Source of the DNA: Omphiscola glabra
Lineage: Eukaryota > Mollusca > Gastropoda > Lymnaeidae
NCBI GenBank assembly: GCA_964017045.1
Contig: OZ024799.1
Location: 26,733,596-26,797,595 of the forward strand
Direction of reading: 5' to 3'
Length of the DNA: 64,000 nucleotides
Below are positions 11,104 to 20,752 of the stretch, piece by piece. The stretch's first letter is position 1. Each line of letters starts with the position of its first letter. The translations under genes and the position numbers were made by a program. The notes under the pieces were generated by a model, which did not search any database, had not been told where the DNA came from, and saw only the letters and a program-made list of their open reading frames with translations.

Positions 11104-11680
11104 AACGGGGCTGACAGAATAGCTGCTGTACTCAATGCAACATGAGGCTGACAGAATAGCTGCTGGACTCAATGCAACATGAGGCTGACTGAATGGCTGC
11201 TGGGCTCAATGCAACATGAGGCTGACAGAACAGCTGCTGGGCTCAATGCAACATGAGGCTGACAGAATGGCTGCTGTGCTCAATGCAACATGAGGCTGAC
11301 AGAATGGCTGCTGTGCTCAATGCAACATGAGGCTGACAGAATGGCTGCTGTGCTCAATGCAACATGAGGCTGACAGAACAGCTGCTGGACTCAATGCAAC
11401 ATGAGGCTGACAGAAAAGCTTCTGGGCTAAATGCAACATGAGGCTGACAGAATGGCTGCTGGGCTCAATGCAACATGAGACTGACAGAAAAGCTGCTGGG
11501 CTCAATACAACATGAGGCTGACAGAATGGCTGCTGGGCTCAATGCAACATGAGGCTGACAGAATGGCTGCTGGGCTCAATGCAACATTAGGCTGACAGAA
11601 TGGCTGCTGGGCTCAATACAACATGAGGCTGACAGAAAAGCTGCTGGGCTCAATGCAACATGAGGCTGACTGAATAGATG
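11104..11680. repeat. 37-bp minisatellite, about 15 copies
   Basis: Unit with core CTCAATGCAACATGAGGCTG followed by ACAGAATGGCTGCTGGG; period 37 bp. It lies between the GHVT region and the C-terminal region of the decayed RTE LINE, so it probably also grew from LINE sequence. Copies differ by point changes such as TGGGCT/TGGACT. Confidence 0.95.
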
Positions 11681-11772
11681 CTGCAGAACACAAGAGACAA
11701 GCCAGAAAAGCCCGAGCGAGCACTGTAACTATAGAGTTGCCCCATCCATCCACCGCACTTTATGCTTTAGAA

Positions 11773-11903
11773 CAGTGGTTCTCAACCTTCCTAATGCCGC
11801 GACCCTTTACTACAGTTCCTCATATGTTATGGTGACCACCAAGAACAAAATTATTTTCGTTGATGCTCCAAAGGAGTCGCCACCAACAGGTTGAGAACCG
11901 CTG
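11773..11903. mobile_element. SPIN-type hAT MITE, copy 2
   Basis: 131 bp bounded by CAGTGGTTCTCAACC and GGTTGAGAACCGCTG. It is flanked by the perfect 8-bp duplication CTTTAGAA (11,765-11,772 and 11,904-11,911). The interior (CCTAATGCCGCGACCCTTTA, CAGTTCCTCAT, ATTATTTTCGTTG) matches the SPIN non-autonomous pattern. It is inserted in the 3' coding part of the same RTE LINE as copy 1. Confidence 0.9.
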
Positions 11904-12093
11904 CTTTAGAAGATTTCGTTCCAGAATTGGCCTGATCAGCCATCTGCGCACCCACTGACAGACTCAGTCCATCAACAGGCCGGTGATTAGAACGGTCATG
12001 GTCGACCCACTACAGACGAACTATCAGCGGCATAAAGTTGTGATGTGGACATTTTTTTAAATCATCAACTTTTAATGCTAAAAAAAAAGGTTT

Positions 12094-12108
12094 GGGGGGG
12101 GGGGGGGG
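12094..12108. repeat. G15 homopolymer
   Basis: A run of 15 G just 3' of the LINE remnant. Confidence 0.9.
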
Positions 12109-12303
12109 TTTGAGGACAAAACCTAAAAGCTACAGAGGGCCTCGAAAACCTTGACATGATTGTGTTTTACACTAATTTTTTAATTACTAAATAGTAATAT
12201 GGCTTTTATTTTATTAAAGTAATTTTGGGGTTAACTACTTAATCAATAAAAGCATTTTTTAAAGAAAACAGCATTCCTTCTAAAAATGTTTCCATCACAA
12301 AAA

Positions 12304-12476
12304 AATAAACGCTGGCATCATTTTACACGTTGGACGTAGACAAACAAATCAATGCTGACATCATATTACACGTTGGACGCAAACAAACAAATCAACGCTG
12401 ACATCATATTACACGTTGTACGCAAACAAACAAATCAACGCTGACATCATATTACACGTTGTACGGAAACAAAAAA
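12304..12476. repeat. 43-bp tandem repeat, 4 copies
   Basis: Unit with core CGCTGACATCATATTACACG followed by TTGTACGCAAACAAACAAATCAA; period 43 bp. Confidence 0.9.
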
Positions 12477-12845
12477 TATAACCGACAACTTACTTAGAAT
12501 AATTAACTTTTCAAAATATTGATCAATGCCCCATGTGCCACCCGTCTCATCGTGAAAGCGACTCCTTGTGATAACTGAACAGAAAACCAAATTGATCATA
12601 TATATATTAGCTAAAAGTTCGGAAAGTCTCTACAAGATGTACGAGCAAAATGATGAGCTGATGTTGCATCTAATCACCATCTAGTGTGCGCAAGACTCAG
12701 GCTAAAACTGAAGAAAAACTGGGAACAGCCAGTTCTAGGTACTGCAAGACCAAACAGATGATGACAAGATAGAACTCCAATGGTAAATATAAAGATGTCT
12801 TAACATCCACGTGCAACGAGATATTAGGACCGTTGAAGAAAAAAC

Positions 12846-13009
12846 ACAAAGATAGGCTCTCACTTAACACAAAGAATGGCTCGCAATCAACACAAAGTGG
12901 CTCTCAATCAACACAAGCATTGGCTCTCACTTAACAAAAAGATTGGCTCTCACTCAACAGAAACATTGGCTCTCACTCAACACAGAGATTGGTTCTCACT
13001 CAACCCAAC
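12846..13009. repeat. Imperfect 20-23-bp tandem repeat, about 7 copies
   Basis: Unit GATTGGCTCTCACTTAACAC plus AAA with length and base variants. The preceding 12,480-12,845 has no recognisable gene. Confidence 0.8.
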
Positions 13010-14089
13010 AATTTTTAAAAATAAAGCTTTTGGGCTAATGGTATTATGACCCAAACTTTCCAAGAACTATGTATAGTTCAGGATGAATGAATATATCATC
13101 AAATTTGGTTGGTTATTTTGTGAGTGATTGACTAATTTACAAATAACAACAAAAAATAGTCTCACTGAGCTTTATACAATAGACATGTTTGTCTCTGTGT
13201 TTATTATGGATAAATTGACCAGTCACCGTATAAACAAAAGGTACGTAAATGTCTTGGCACTAAAATTGTACTAGCTCCGTAATGTTGTGTCATGTGACAA
13301 AGTTTCCCCAACAACAGGAATACAATATGGTGGAAAAGTAATTCGCTTTATTCCCCGAGGATAGAATTGTAAGTACATTTAAGATTTTTGGTCTATAGAT
13401 TGGAAAACTCATTAACATTCATATTGATATCTTTTAAAAATTAATTGAATTGAAACATAATAATATTTGTCTATATACATCTACACATCACACTTCACTA
13501 AATAACTAAGTCACAATTATCGTAGCCTGATTATTTTTGATATTGATATTATTAATATTAATTATCAATTCAATGTGTAGGCCTTCTACTATTACTACTA
13601 ATGCTTACGAAGCCATTATCATTCAAAGATTTTTTAAAATTGCCAATTTGAAAACTAGCAATAATATCTACTTATTCTTAATAAAAATAAAATAATATGT
13701 TAATAATGACGCCATTTTCATTCAAATTCAAACATTTAAAATAATAATAATGATGGCCATTTTTTAAATACTAGACTGACTAGACTTTACAGTTTACTAT
13801 CAAACGAACTAATTAATCTGCTCATTCATATCAATAAATTATTATTAAATTTAAGCAAAGCCATCGGAAACTGAGGAATGGTTTGATTTTTGTTTGGAGT
13901 TAGTAAGTTTAAGTCAATACAAAAGTAATTGACTCCAGTAGGCAAAGAAAATTTATAAAATCTTACACTTACACTTATACATTAAAATTATGTATAAATT
14001 CCTCAAACAAGGGCACGCATTCTTATGATAGCTACACACATGGATATTTTTACAGAATAACATCATAATTAAAATATGTTACATTGGGA
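13010..14089. other. AT-rich intergenic stretch; possible unproven 5' exon near 13,300-13,372
   Basis: No coding region was seen. The GC-balanced stretch at about 13,260-13,372 ends in ATTGTAAGTA, a good splice-donor match, and could be an untranslated first exon of the large gene that starts coding at 30,588. This is speculative: nothing else supports it. Confidence 0.25.
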
Positions 14090-14620
14090 AATGCGTTGGG
14101 GGGGCCGTCAAGCATGAGCTCTTAACGCCCTTCCCTGGCGCACCTCCACACAGCCCAGACGCCAGGTCTCCCTGGTGCCAGACCACGTGGCAGCACACTT
14201 TCCCCGCTCAGGGACATGCAGTCAACTGAAAATGCTGTGTTTAAAGCATTCCCAGCCGACTCGCCCTGGGAGTTGAGATGGTACATTTACTTTCTAATAT
14301 CTTGAGGAAGCGCCGGATGCCCTATAAGAGGGTTTCTACAGTGGGTTTCCACCTAAGCCTCTAGCCTCATATCCATTAACGGCAACTTGTAATCCTGATC
14401 CCTCTGCCTTTACTTCCAACTGTAAAGTGTGACAGTTGGCAACCCTGTAGGTGCTGTTTTTATTTCAGGCAGATACCATGCATGTCCTTTGACTGCCCAC
14501 GCAGGATATGCAATGGTGTTTTTTTTCCCCAGGTAACGCTGAGGGGATCCTGTGGCCGGCGCATCCCAATTGGCAAGCCACCACAGACTTGTAGACCGGA
14601 TCCTGGGGGGGGGGGGGGGG
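14090..14620. other. GC-rich island of unknown origin ending in G16
   Basis: About 530 bp clearly more GC-rich than its flanks, with no open frame and no RNA-gene promoter boxes that I can recognise. It ends with a 16-base G run at 14,605-14,620. It is most likely an inserted repeat. Confidence 0.4.
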
Positions 14621-14779
14621 ATAATTAAAATAAAAATAATTCTATTAACACTGATACCTATTTATACCTTTAAAACTTCTCTTTAAAATTTTATTTCTCA
14701 GGAATTTTCTAACATCTTAATACAAAATATTAGTGGTTGGGGGGTAATTTTCATTTGGGGGTCTTCTATTAAGTTTAAC

Positions 14780-14847
14780 GGTATGCTGAATATGACTCTT
14801 AATGGTCTGCTGAAGAAGACTCTTAATGGTATGCTGAATAAGACTCA
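14780..14847. repeat. 24-bp tandem repeat, about 3 copies
   Basis: Unit GGTATGCTGAATATGACTCT plus TAAT, three imperfect copies. Confidence 0.85.
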
Positions 14848-14999
14848 TGATCCCATCAAGTCAGTTATTCTTTTGGGAGAAGGTTAACCCAAAGTAAAAA
14901 CGTTATTATCAAAGTTTGAAAATAACACCCAACTTTGCATAAAAATATAAAGTAGACTGTCTGACAAAAGGGCTGTAGTCTTACAAGACAAGGTACACA

Positions 15000-15025
15000 C
15001 CCCCCCCCCCCCCCCCCCCCCCCCC
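15000..15025. repeat. C26 homopolymer
   Basis: The longest C run in the window, 26 bases. The flanks 14,848-15,699 are AT-rich with no gene seen. Confidence 0.9.
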
Positions 15026-15699
15026 AGGTAGAAATCCTGAAAATAATAAATTATTTTATAAAAACACTGTTTACAAATTCAGATATATGAAATGTCCTAA
15101 TGTCTTATTGCATAATTTTGCTTCTTAATTCATTGTATCTGTTAAGTAATGGTATTTAAAATTATTATGTTTTAAGTAATTTTCCAATACCACTCTTAAC
15201 AATTTCTTCATAATATTTTTTATTTAAGTTTGGATACTTTCAAAAATGTGTGTGTGTTTGAAACACTGGTTTTATACAGAGCACTACAATAATATGTCCA
15301 TCTAAGTATTCCTATCGATAAAAGAAATATATATATTTGTATATTGACCATGTATCAATAAGCCTATAAAAATAGCATCAAGACTATTAGTAGTATTAGC
15401 AGTACAATTCATAACTTTTTTTAATGAATCAGAACATTCTTTTTTAAGGAAATGAGAGAGGGGTGCAGATTAGAAATGTTGGAATTTGCTAAGCTTTGTC
15501 TAATAGTAACGTTTGCCCTTCCCAAAAACTAGTACGTTACTCATCTAAGAAACAAGGCTCAACTCCTCACCTTATAGTGGCCCAAATGGCAGAATTTATG
15601 TAAAATAAGGAGCCTATTCACCTATTAAAACCAGTACTCAATTATGTCATTTTCCTCAATTGCTTCCCCTTTCCATGACCCTGAGACCAACACTTAAGG

Positions 15700-16157
15700 T
15701 AAAGCCATTTCTGTAAATGTCTCATCTACATGACACTTAGTTAAAGCCATTTCTGTAAATGTCTCATCTACATGACACTTAGTTAAAGCCATTTCTGTAA
15801 ATGTCTCATCTACATGACACTTAGTTAAAGCCATTTCTGTAAATGTCTCATCTACATGACACTTAGTTAAAGCCATTTCTGTAAATGTCTCATCTACATG
15901 ACACTTAGTTAAAGCCATTTCTGTAAATGTCTCATCTACATGACACTTAGTTAAAGCCATTTCTGTAAATGTCTCATCTACATGACACTTAGTTAAAGCC
16001 ATTTCTGTAAATGTCTCATCTACATGACACTTAGTTAAAGCCATTTCTGTAAATGTCTCATCTACATGACACTTAGTTAAAGCCATTTCTGTAAATGTCT
16101 CATCTACATGACACTTAGTTAAAGCCATTTCTGTAAATGTCTCATCTACATGACACT
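15700..16157. repeat. 42-bp minisatellite, 11 near-identical copies
   Basis: The period is exactly 42 bp (starts 15,701, 15,743 and on to 16,121) and copies are virtually identical. Because 42 is a multiple of three, the minus strand stays open and repeats the peptide MALTKCHVDETFTE. That is a by-product of the period, not evidence for a gene. Confidence 0.97.
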
Positions 16158-16316
16158 ATAGACTTGTTAAAACAGCTGTAAGTGTAAAGTCAACCCTATC
16201 AGTTAAACTTCTCCATCACTTTATTTACCCAAGCGCAGCCAAAGTGTGGCAATCCCCCAAAAATTGATTTTAATTCTCTCCCAAGTTCTCTGTGGTTTGA
16301 TTTATTACCCCGAGCT

Positions 16317-17240
16317 GTTCACTGTTAAATGACCCTTATTTAACTGTCTATGGCATAACTTTCTCTGAGATTAGACCTGATCTGTTAACTGTTAAATGAC
16401 CCTTATTTAACTGTTTATGGCATAACTTTCTCTGAGATTAGACCTGATCTGTTAAATGACCCTTATTTAACTGTCTATGGCATAACTTTCTCTGAGATTA
16501 GACCTGATCTGTTAACTGTTAAATAACCCTTATTTAACTGTCTATGGCATAACTTTCTCTGAGATTAGACCTGATCTGTTAACTGTTAAATGACCCTTAT
16601 TTAATTGTCTATGGCATAACTTTCTCTGAGATTAGACCTGATCTGTTAACTGTTAAATGACCCTTATTTAACTGTCTATGGCATAACTTTCTCTGAGATT
16701 AGACCTGATCTGTTAACTGTTAAATGACCCTTATTTAATTGTCTATGGCATAACTTTCTCTGAGATTAGACCTGATCTGTTAACTGTTAAATGACCCTTA
16801 TTTAACTGTCTATGGCATAACTTTCTCTGAGATTAGACCTGATCTGTTAACTGTTAAATGACCCTTATTTAATTGTCTATGGCATAACTTTCTCTGAGAT
16901 TAGACCTGATCTGTTAACTGTTAAATGACCCTTATTTAATTGTCTATGGCATAACTTTCTCTGAGATTAGACCTGATCTGTTAACTGTTAAATGACCCTT
17001 ATTTAACTGTCTATGGCATAACTTTCTCTGAGATTAGACCTGATCTGTTAACTGTTAAATGACCCTTATTTAATTGTCTATGGCATAACTTTCTCTGAGA
17101 TTAGACCTGATCTGTTAACTGTTAAATGACCCTTATTTAACTGTCTATGGCATAACTTTCTCTGAGATTAGACCTGATCTGTTAACTGTTAAATGACCCT
17201 TATTTAATTGTCTATGGCATAACTTTCTCTGAGATTAGAC
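16317..17240. repeat. 67-bp minisatellite, about 14 copies
   Basis: Unit with segments GTTAAATGACCCTTATTTAA, CTGTCTATGGCATAACTTTC and TCTGAGATTAGACCTGATCT plus GTTAACT. One copy lacks the GTTAACT. A TTTAACTG/TTTAATTG variant is interspersed through the array, suggesting higher-order exchange. Confidence 0.95.
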
Positions 17241-17408
17241 ATAAATCCTTTTAAGTCATTTTCATTGTTTCAATTTGTGTCTTTGCCGCCACAGTGAAGG
17301 AATCAATGTAACTCGATAGTCAATCAATTTTTTTGAAAGCGTCTTTTATTTGTTTTATATAATCAATGATAAGTTGAAGAGGAACTTGGTTTCCCAATCA
17401 GACCTTCT

Positions 17409-17470
17409 TACAGAGGCGTAGCTAGAGTGTTTGGCGCCCGGGGACAAGATTCATTTTAAAGAGCCTCCCT
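17409..17470 (+). mobile_element. Fragment of the CAGNGGCGTAGCTAG repeat family
   Basis: Reads CAGAGGCGTAGCTAGAGTGT then TTGGCGCCCGGGG. It shares its start with the ends of the element at 8,254-9,049 and with the repeats at 23,264 and 22,880-22,905. Confidence 0.45.
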
Positions 17471-17535
17471 TCTTCTATTCACCTTTAAAAATATCTTTTC
17501 TCTAAAGCTTATAGTGCAAAAGAAACGAGATTAAC

Positions 17536-17859
17536 GAGAAAACCCCTCATAGATAGTAAAGAAAACCCCTCATAGATAGTAAAGAAAACCCCTCATAGAT
17601 AGTAAAGAAAAACCCTCATAGATAGTAAAGAAAACCCCTCATAGATAATAAAGAAAACCCCTCATAGATAGTAAAGAAAACCCCTCATAGATAGTAAAGA
17701 AAACCCCTCAAAGATAGTAAAGAAAACCCCTCATAGATAGTAACGAAAACCCTTCATAGATAGTAAAGAAAACCCCTCATAGATAGTAAAGAAAACCCCT
17801 CATAGATAGTAAAGAAAACCCCTCATAGATAGTAAAGAAAACCCCTCATAGATAGTAAA
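17536..17859. repeat. 23-bp minisatellite, about 14 copies
   Basis: Unit AAAGAAAACCCCTCATAGAT plus AGT, nearly perfect. Confidence 0.95.
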
Positions 17860-17910
17860 TGAAGACAACTTTGGTGTTTTCTGTTTTCTTTCTGTTTCAA
17901 ATACTACAAA

Positions 17911-18166
17911 CACTGGTTGCGAGTGTCACTGGTTGCGAGTGTCACTGGTTGCGAGTGTCACTGGTTGCGAGTGTCACTGGTTGCGAGTGTCACTGGTTGC
18001 GAGTGTCACTTGTTGCGAGTGTCACTGGTTGCGAGTGTCACTTGTTGCGAGTGTCACTGGTTGCGAGTGTCACTTGTTGCGAGTGTCACTTGTTGCGAGT
18101 GTCACTGGTTGCGAGTGTCACTGGTTGCGAGTGTCACTGGTTGCGAGTGTCACTGGTTGCGAGTGT
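17911..18166. repeat. 16-bp minisatellite, about 16 copies
   Basis: Unit CACTGGTTGCGAGTGT, with a CTTG variant in several copies. The unit has no stop in any plus-strand frame, so three overlapping low-complexity frames stay open; none is a credible gene. Confidence 0.95.
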
Positions 18167-18183
18167 TCATTTGTAATTGGAAA

Positions 18184-18380
18184 ATTCCACCACGCCCGTG
18201 GTTATAAAATCGCACCACGCCCGTGGAAATAAAATCCCACCACGCCCGTGGTTATAAAATCCCACCACGCCGTGGTTATAAAATCCCACCACGCCCGTGG
18301 TTATAAAATCCCACCACGCCCATGGTTATAAAATCCAACCACCCCTGTGGTTATAAAATCCCACCACGCCTGTGGTTATA
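18184..18380. repeat. 25-bp minisatellite, about 8 copies
   Basis: Unit CCCACCACGCCCGTGGTTAT plus AAAAT. It contains the inverted core CCACGCCCGTGG. Confidence 0.95.
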
Positions 18381-18814
18381 TGCGGTTGCAAGCTATTATT
18401 TAAGAATGTATTTAACCTTTATTCTGGATCCCTTAATGATATTGGTGGGATAGGGTTACCATGGATATATTAGGGTGAGAGACGAAGGCCCTCCCCGAAT
18501 ACTTATGTTAGCTTTCGTGTGACATCATTATTATTATCATGTGTGATACGATTTAAGTTCCAGCACCTGCAGTCGTATTATTTAATTAATTTTTTTTATT
18601 ATACTGTTGAAATCTTTGTGTGTTTTTTTTTTGTTTTTTGTTGTTGTTGCTTTTTCTGGCATCCATCCATCATAATGTGACGATGGTGTAGACTACGAAA
18701 GACATAATCACAAGACCTGGGAATATTATTTAGGATTATAGGCTGGTTCCCTAGACAGCAAATCGCCTCTCTCCACCCATCTGGATAACTCAAGGGAGCA
18801 TCATATGTGGATGA

Positions 18815-18960
18815 TACATCGTGGCGCAGTAGCCACTGTGTCAATGGTATCCGCCCACGGAACTCCACCTCTGGGTTTGAATTCAGAGTTTGCCTTCTCT
18901 TAGATGAGTTGCCATCCAAGGTTAACGAGTTCCACCCCCCCCCCCCGGGGTGCTGGTGAT
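18815..18960 (+). mobile_element. Possible tRNA-derived SINE
   Basis: An A-box-like TGGCGCAGTAGCC at 18,822-18,834 and a B-box-like GGTTTGAATTC at 18,874-18,884 are spaced as in tRNA-type RNA polymerase III promoters. Downstream is a C12 run at 18,935-18,946. There is no cloverleaf that I can fold, so it is not a tRNA gene. Boundaries are uncertain. The flanks 18,381-18,814 and 18,961-19,478 show no gene. Confidence 0.3.
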
Positions 18961-19478
18961 GTTTTTGCGTGGCTGAGTCTTTGTGTAGACGTATATTATA
19001 TACTAGATTGTAAGGTGCTAACGTTAGTCGTCGTAGGGTTTTTCTTGTTTCACTTAGGACATTGTTATACGAATACTCAACTTGAGTGCATTCTCCAAAA
19101 GAAGAAAAGCTCTAAAGCACGCGGTCCTTCACGGTATCTGCAGGAAGAGACTCAAGTTGGACAAATTTTCGGGGGAGTAAAGTTGGAGAAATAAAACAGC
19201 ACAAATCTCTACTGCCTTGTGGCTGTACGGGCCTGTACGTTCTGTGGTTAAGGTAAAGCTAAGTAGACCCTTAACCCCCACAATAAACATCCGGCAGTTC
19301 GAGCCCCTTAGGCTGGCTGACCTTGAACACTAATGAAAATCCTGCAACACCGTTGGTGGCTTCGCGCCAATTTGCATGGACCCTTTGACGTTACCTTGGA
19401 GCTGGAATCTTCTGCCTGCGAAAAGTCCACCCCATAAAAGACACCAACAAAGAGAGACATTCCCAGCGAGACTGACGC

Positions 19479-19610
19479 AGTTGCATAGCTAGGATTAGCT
19501 CGGCTTAGGACGGGTTAATACAGTTGCCGCCCCAACCACGAAAAAACCCTGAAGTTGGTAAAAAAATATAGAGCCCTTCTAAATGAAGGAAAAATTGTTC
19601 CTTGGGAGGA
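19479..19610 (+). mobile_element. Diverged copy of the GCGTAGCTAG repeat family
   Basis: GTTGCATAGCTAGGATTAGC is followed by TTGCCGCCCC...CGAAAAAACCCTGAAGTTGG. This parallels the order in 23,264-23,420 (TTGCCGCCCTTTCC...GAAAAAACCCTGCAGTTGG). Confidence 0.45.
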
Positions 19611-19833
19611 TCAAATTTTTTTTTAAAATATGGTACCCGACAGGAGCCCTTTCTAAAAGGGGACAGTTTAGTTATCCATGAGATAGTGGCTCTATAAAAA
19701 TCAGATTTAGCCCATTAAATGGGACGGAATTTTTACTTTTTGGGGCCCTCGTCAGTATTCCTTCTGGATAATGACGTGTTACAACTATATGTCTCAGTTT
19801 GATCAATATCCATTAATCCTTGTAGAAACATAC

Positions 19834-20135
19834 GCGGTACATATAGACCACGGTACATATAGACCACGGTACATATAGACCACGGTACATATAGACCACG
19901 GTACATATAGACCACGGTACATATAGACCGCGGTACATATAGACCACGGTGCATATAGACCACGGTACATATAGACCACGGTACATTTAGACCACGGTAC
20001 ATATAGACCACGGTACATATAGACCACGGTACATATAGACCACGGTACATATAGACCACGGTGCATATAGACCGCGGTACATATAGACCGCGGTACATAT
20101 AGACCACGGTACATATAGACCACGGTACATATAGA
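19834..20135. repeat. 16-bp minisatellite, about 19 copies
   Basis: Unit GACCACGGTACATATA with GACCGCGG and GTGCATATA variants. Long frames on the minus strand (VVYMYRGLYVPWSICT pattern) come from the repeat and are not genes. Confidence 0.95.
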
Positions 20136-20752
20136 CACATTTTCACATGTATATAGTAGATATATCTGACAACAGAAAGGTACATGGATGACCCCTAAAG
20201 ACATACAACTAATAAACTAATCAACACCTAAAAATAAAGTAGTTCGCATAAATCCTTCATATGGATATTTAAATTATTTTTTTATATTAATATCCCAATG
20301 TCCCACCCGATTTTTGCGTCGCAGATTTATTTGCCGAAATATTTCAGAAACACAAAATTGAAAATATTGCGCATCAAACTCAATTGCGATATTATTTTTT
20401 TGAGAATCACATTTAACGCATTTATCGTGAATTTTATTTCGTGAAATGGATGGCATCATCTTACGTCCTTCATCTTCCCTTTGAAAATCAGGAAACCCTA
20501 ATTTTTCGGGGGCTGGGTTGAGGGGTGGAGCTGAAAATTTGAAAGAATGTGTTGTCATTGGCAACAAGTCGATGTGCTAAGTTTCAGCCCGATCGGTTGA
20601 TGGGAAGTGGGTCACTTAGCCGTCCGTCCGAAGATTTTGCCACCCAACCGGAAACGCACGAACAAACGCGAAATGAATATAAAGGATTTTTTTTTTACAA
20701 ATCCCCATTTATGTATTGATGAAGAAGACTTGTATGAGTGTTTATTTGTTCT
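20136..20752. other. Non-coding, repeat-like stretch
   Basis: It contains AAGTTTCAGCCCGATCGGTT followed by GATGGGAAGTGGGTCA near 20,580-20,615, a pattern I associate with dispersed repeats in invertebrates. A 97-codon minus-strand frame here has no recognisable domain and is not called. Confidence 0.35.

Larger units (their letters stand above)
9105..12055 (+). mobile_element. Decayed RTE-type LINE (reverse transcriptase to C-terminal finger region)
   Basis: Broken frames in order resemble the RTE-like ORF2 family common in invertebrate genomes: NRLSSHIEKRLE at 9,117-9,153; SQCGF...TIDMVSAARQLQEKSQEQN at 9,360-9,450; DLTNAFDTLSR, reverse-transcriptase motif A, at 9,476-9,510; IKQGCVLAP, motif B, near 9,640. 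The motif C region near 10,050 reads YPDVFALN instead of the intact YADD/FADD box. KVVNSFSYLGSTLS is near 10,230-10,275, WQDKIPDTEVL near 10,500, HWPGHVT near 11,010 and RIGLISHLRTH near 11,925. Many frameshifts and stops make it a dead copy. Two SPIN transposons and two minisatellites lie inside it, and about 240 bp of unrelated sequence at 9,759-9,995 interrupts it. Confidence 0.75.

Noticed and set aside
15694..16128. 144-codon minus-strand open frame of repeated MALTKCHVDETFTE
   Set aside because: It is the 42-bp minisatellite read in a frame that stays open because the period is a multiple of three. There is no splice context and no domain.
17859..18232. Three overlapping plus-strand frames rich in VTGCECHWLRVSLVAS
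   Set aside because: Products of the 16-bp array, which lacks stops in all three frames.
18815..18890. A tRNA gene
   Set aside because: A-box- and B-box-like motifs are present but no cloverleaf could be drawn, so only a possible SINE is listed.
19733..20204. Two minus-strand frames of about 150 and 133 codons with a VVYMYRGLYVPWSICT pattern
   Set aside because: Products of the 16-bp GACCACGGTACATATA array.
20274..20567. 97-codon minus-strand frame
   Set aside because: No recognisable domain, starter context or splice support; it sits in repeat-like sequence next to a LINE.
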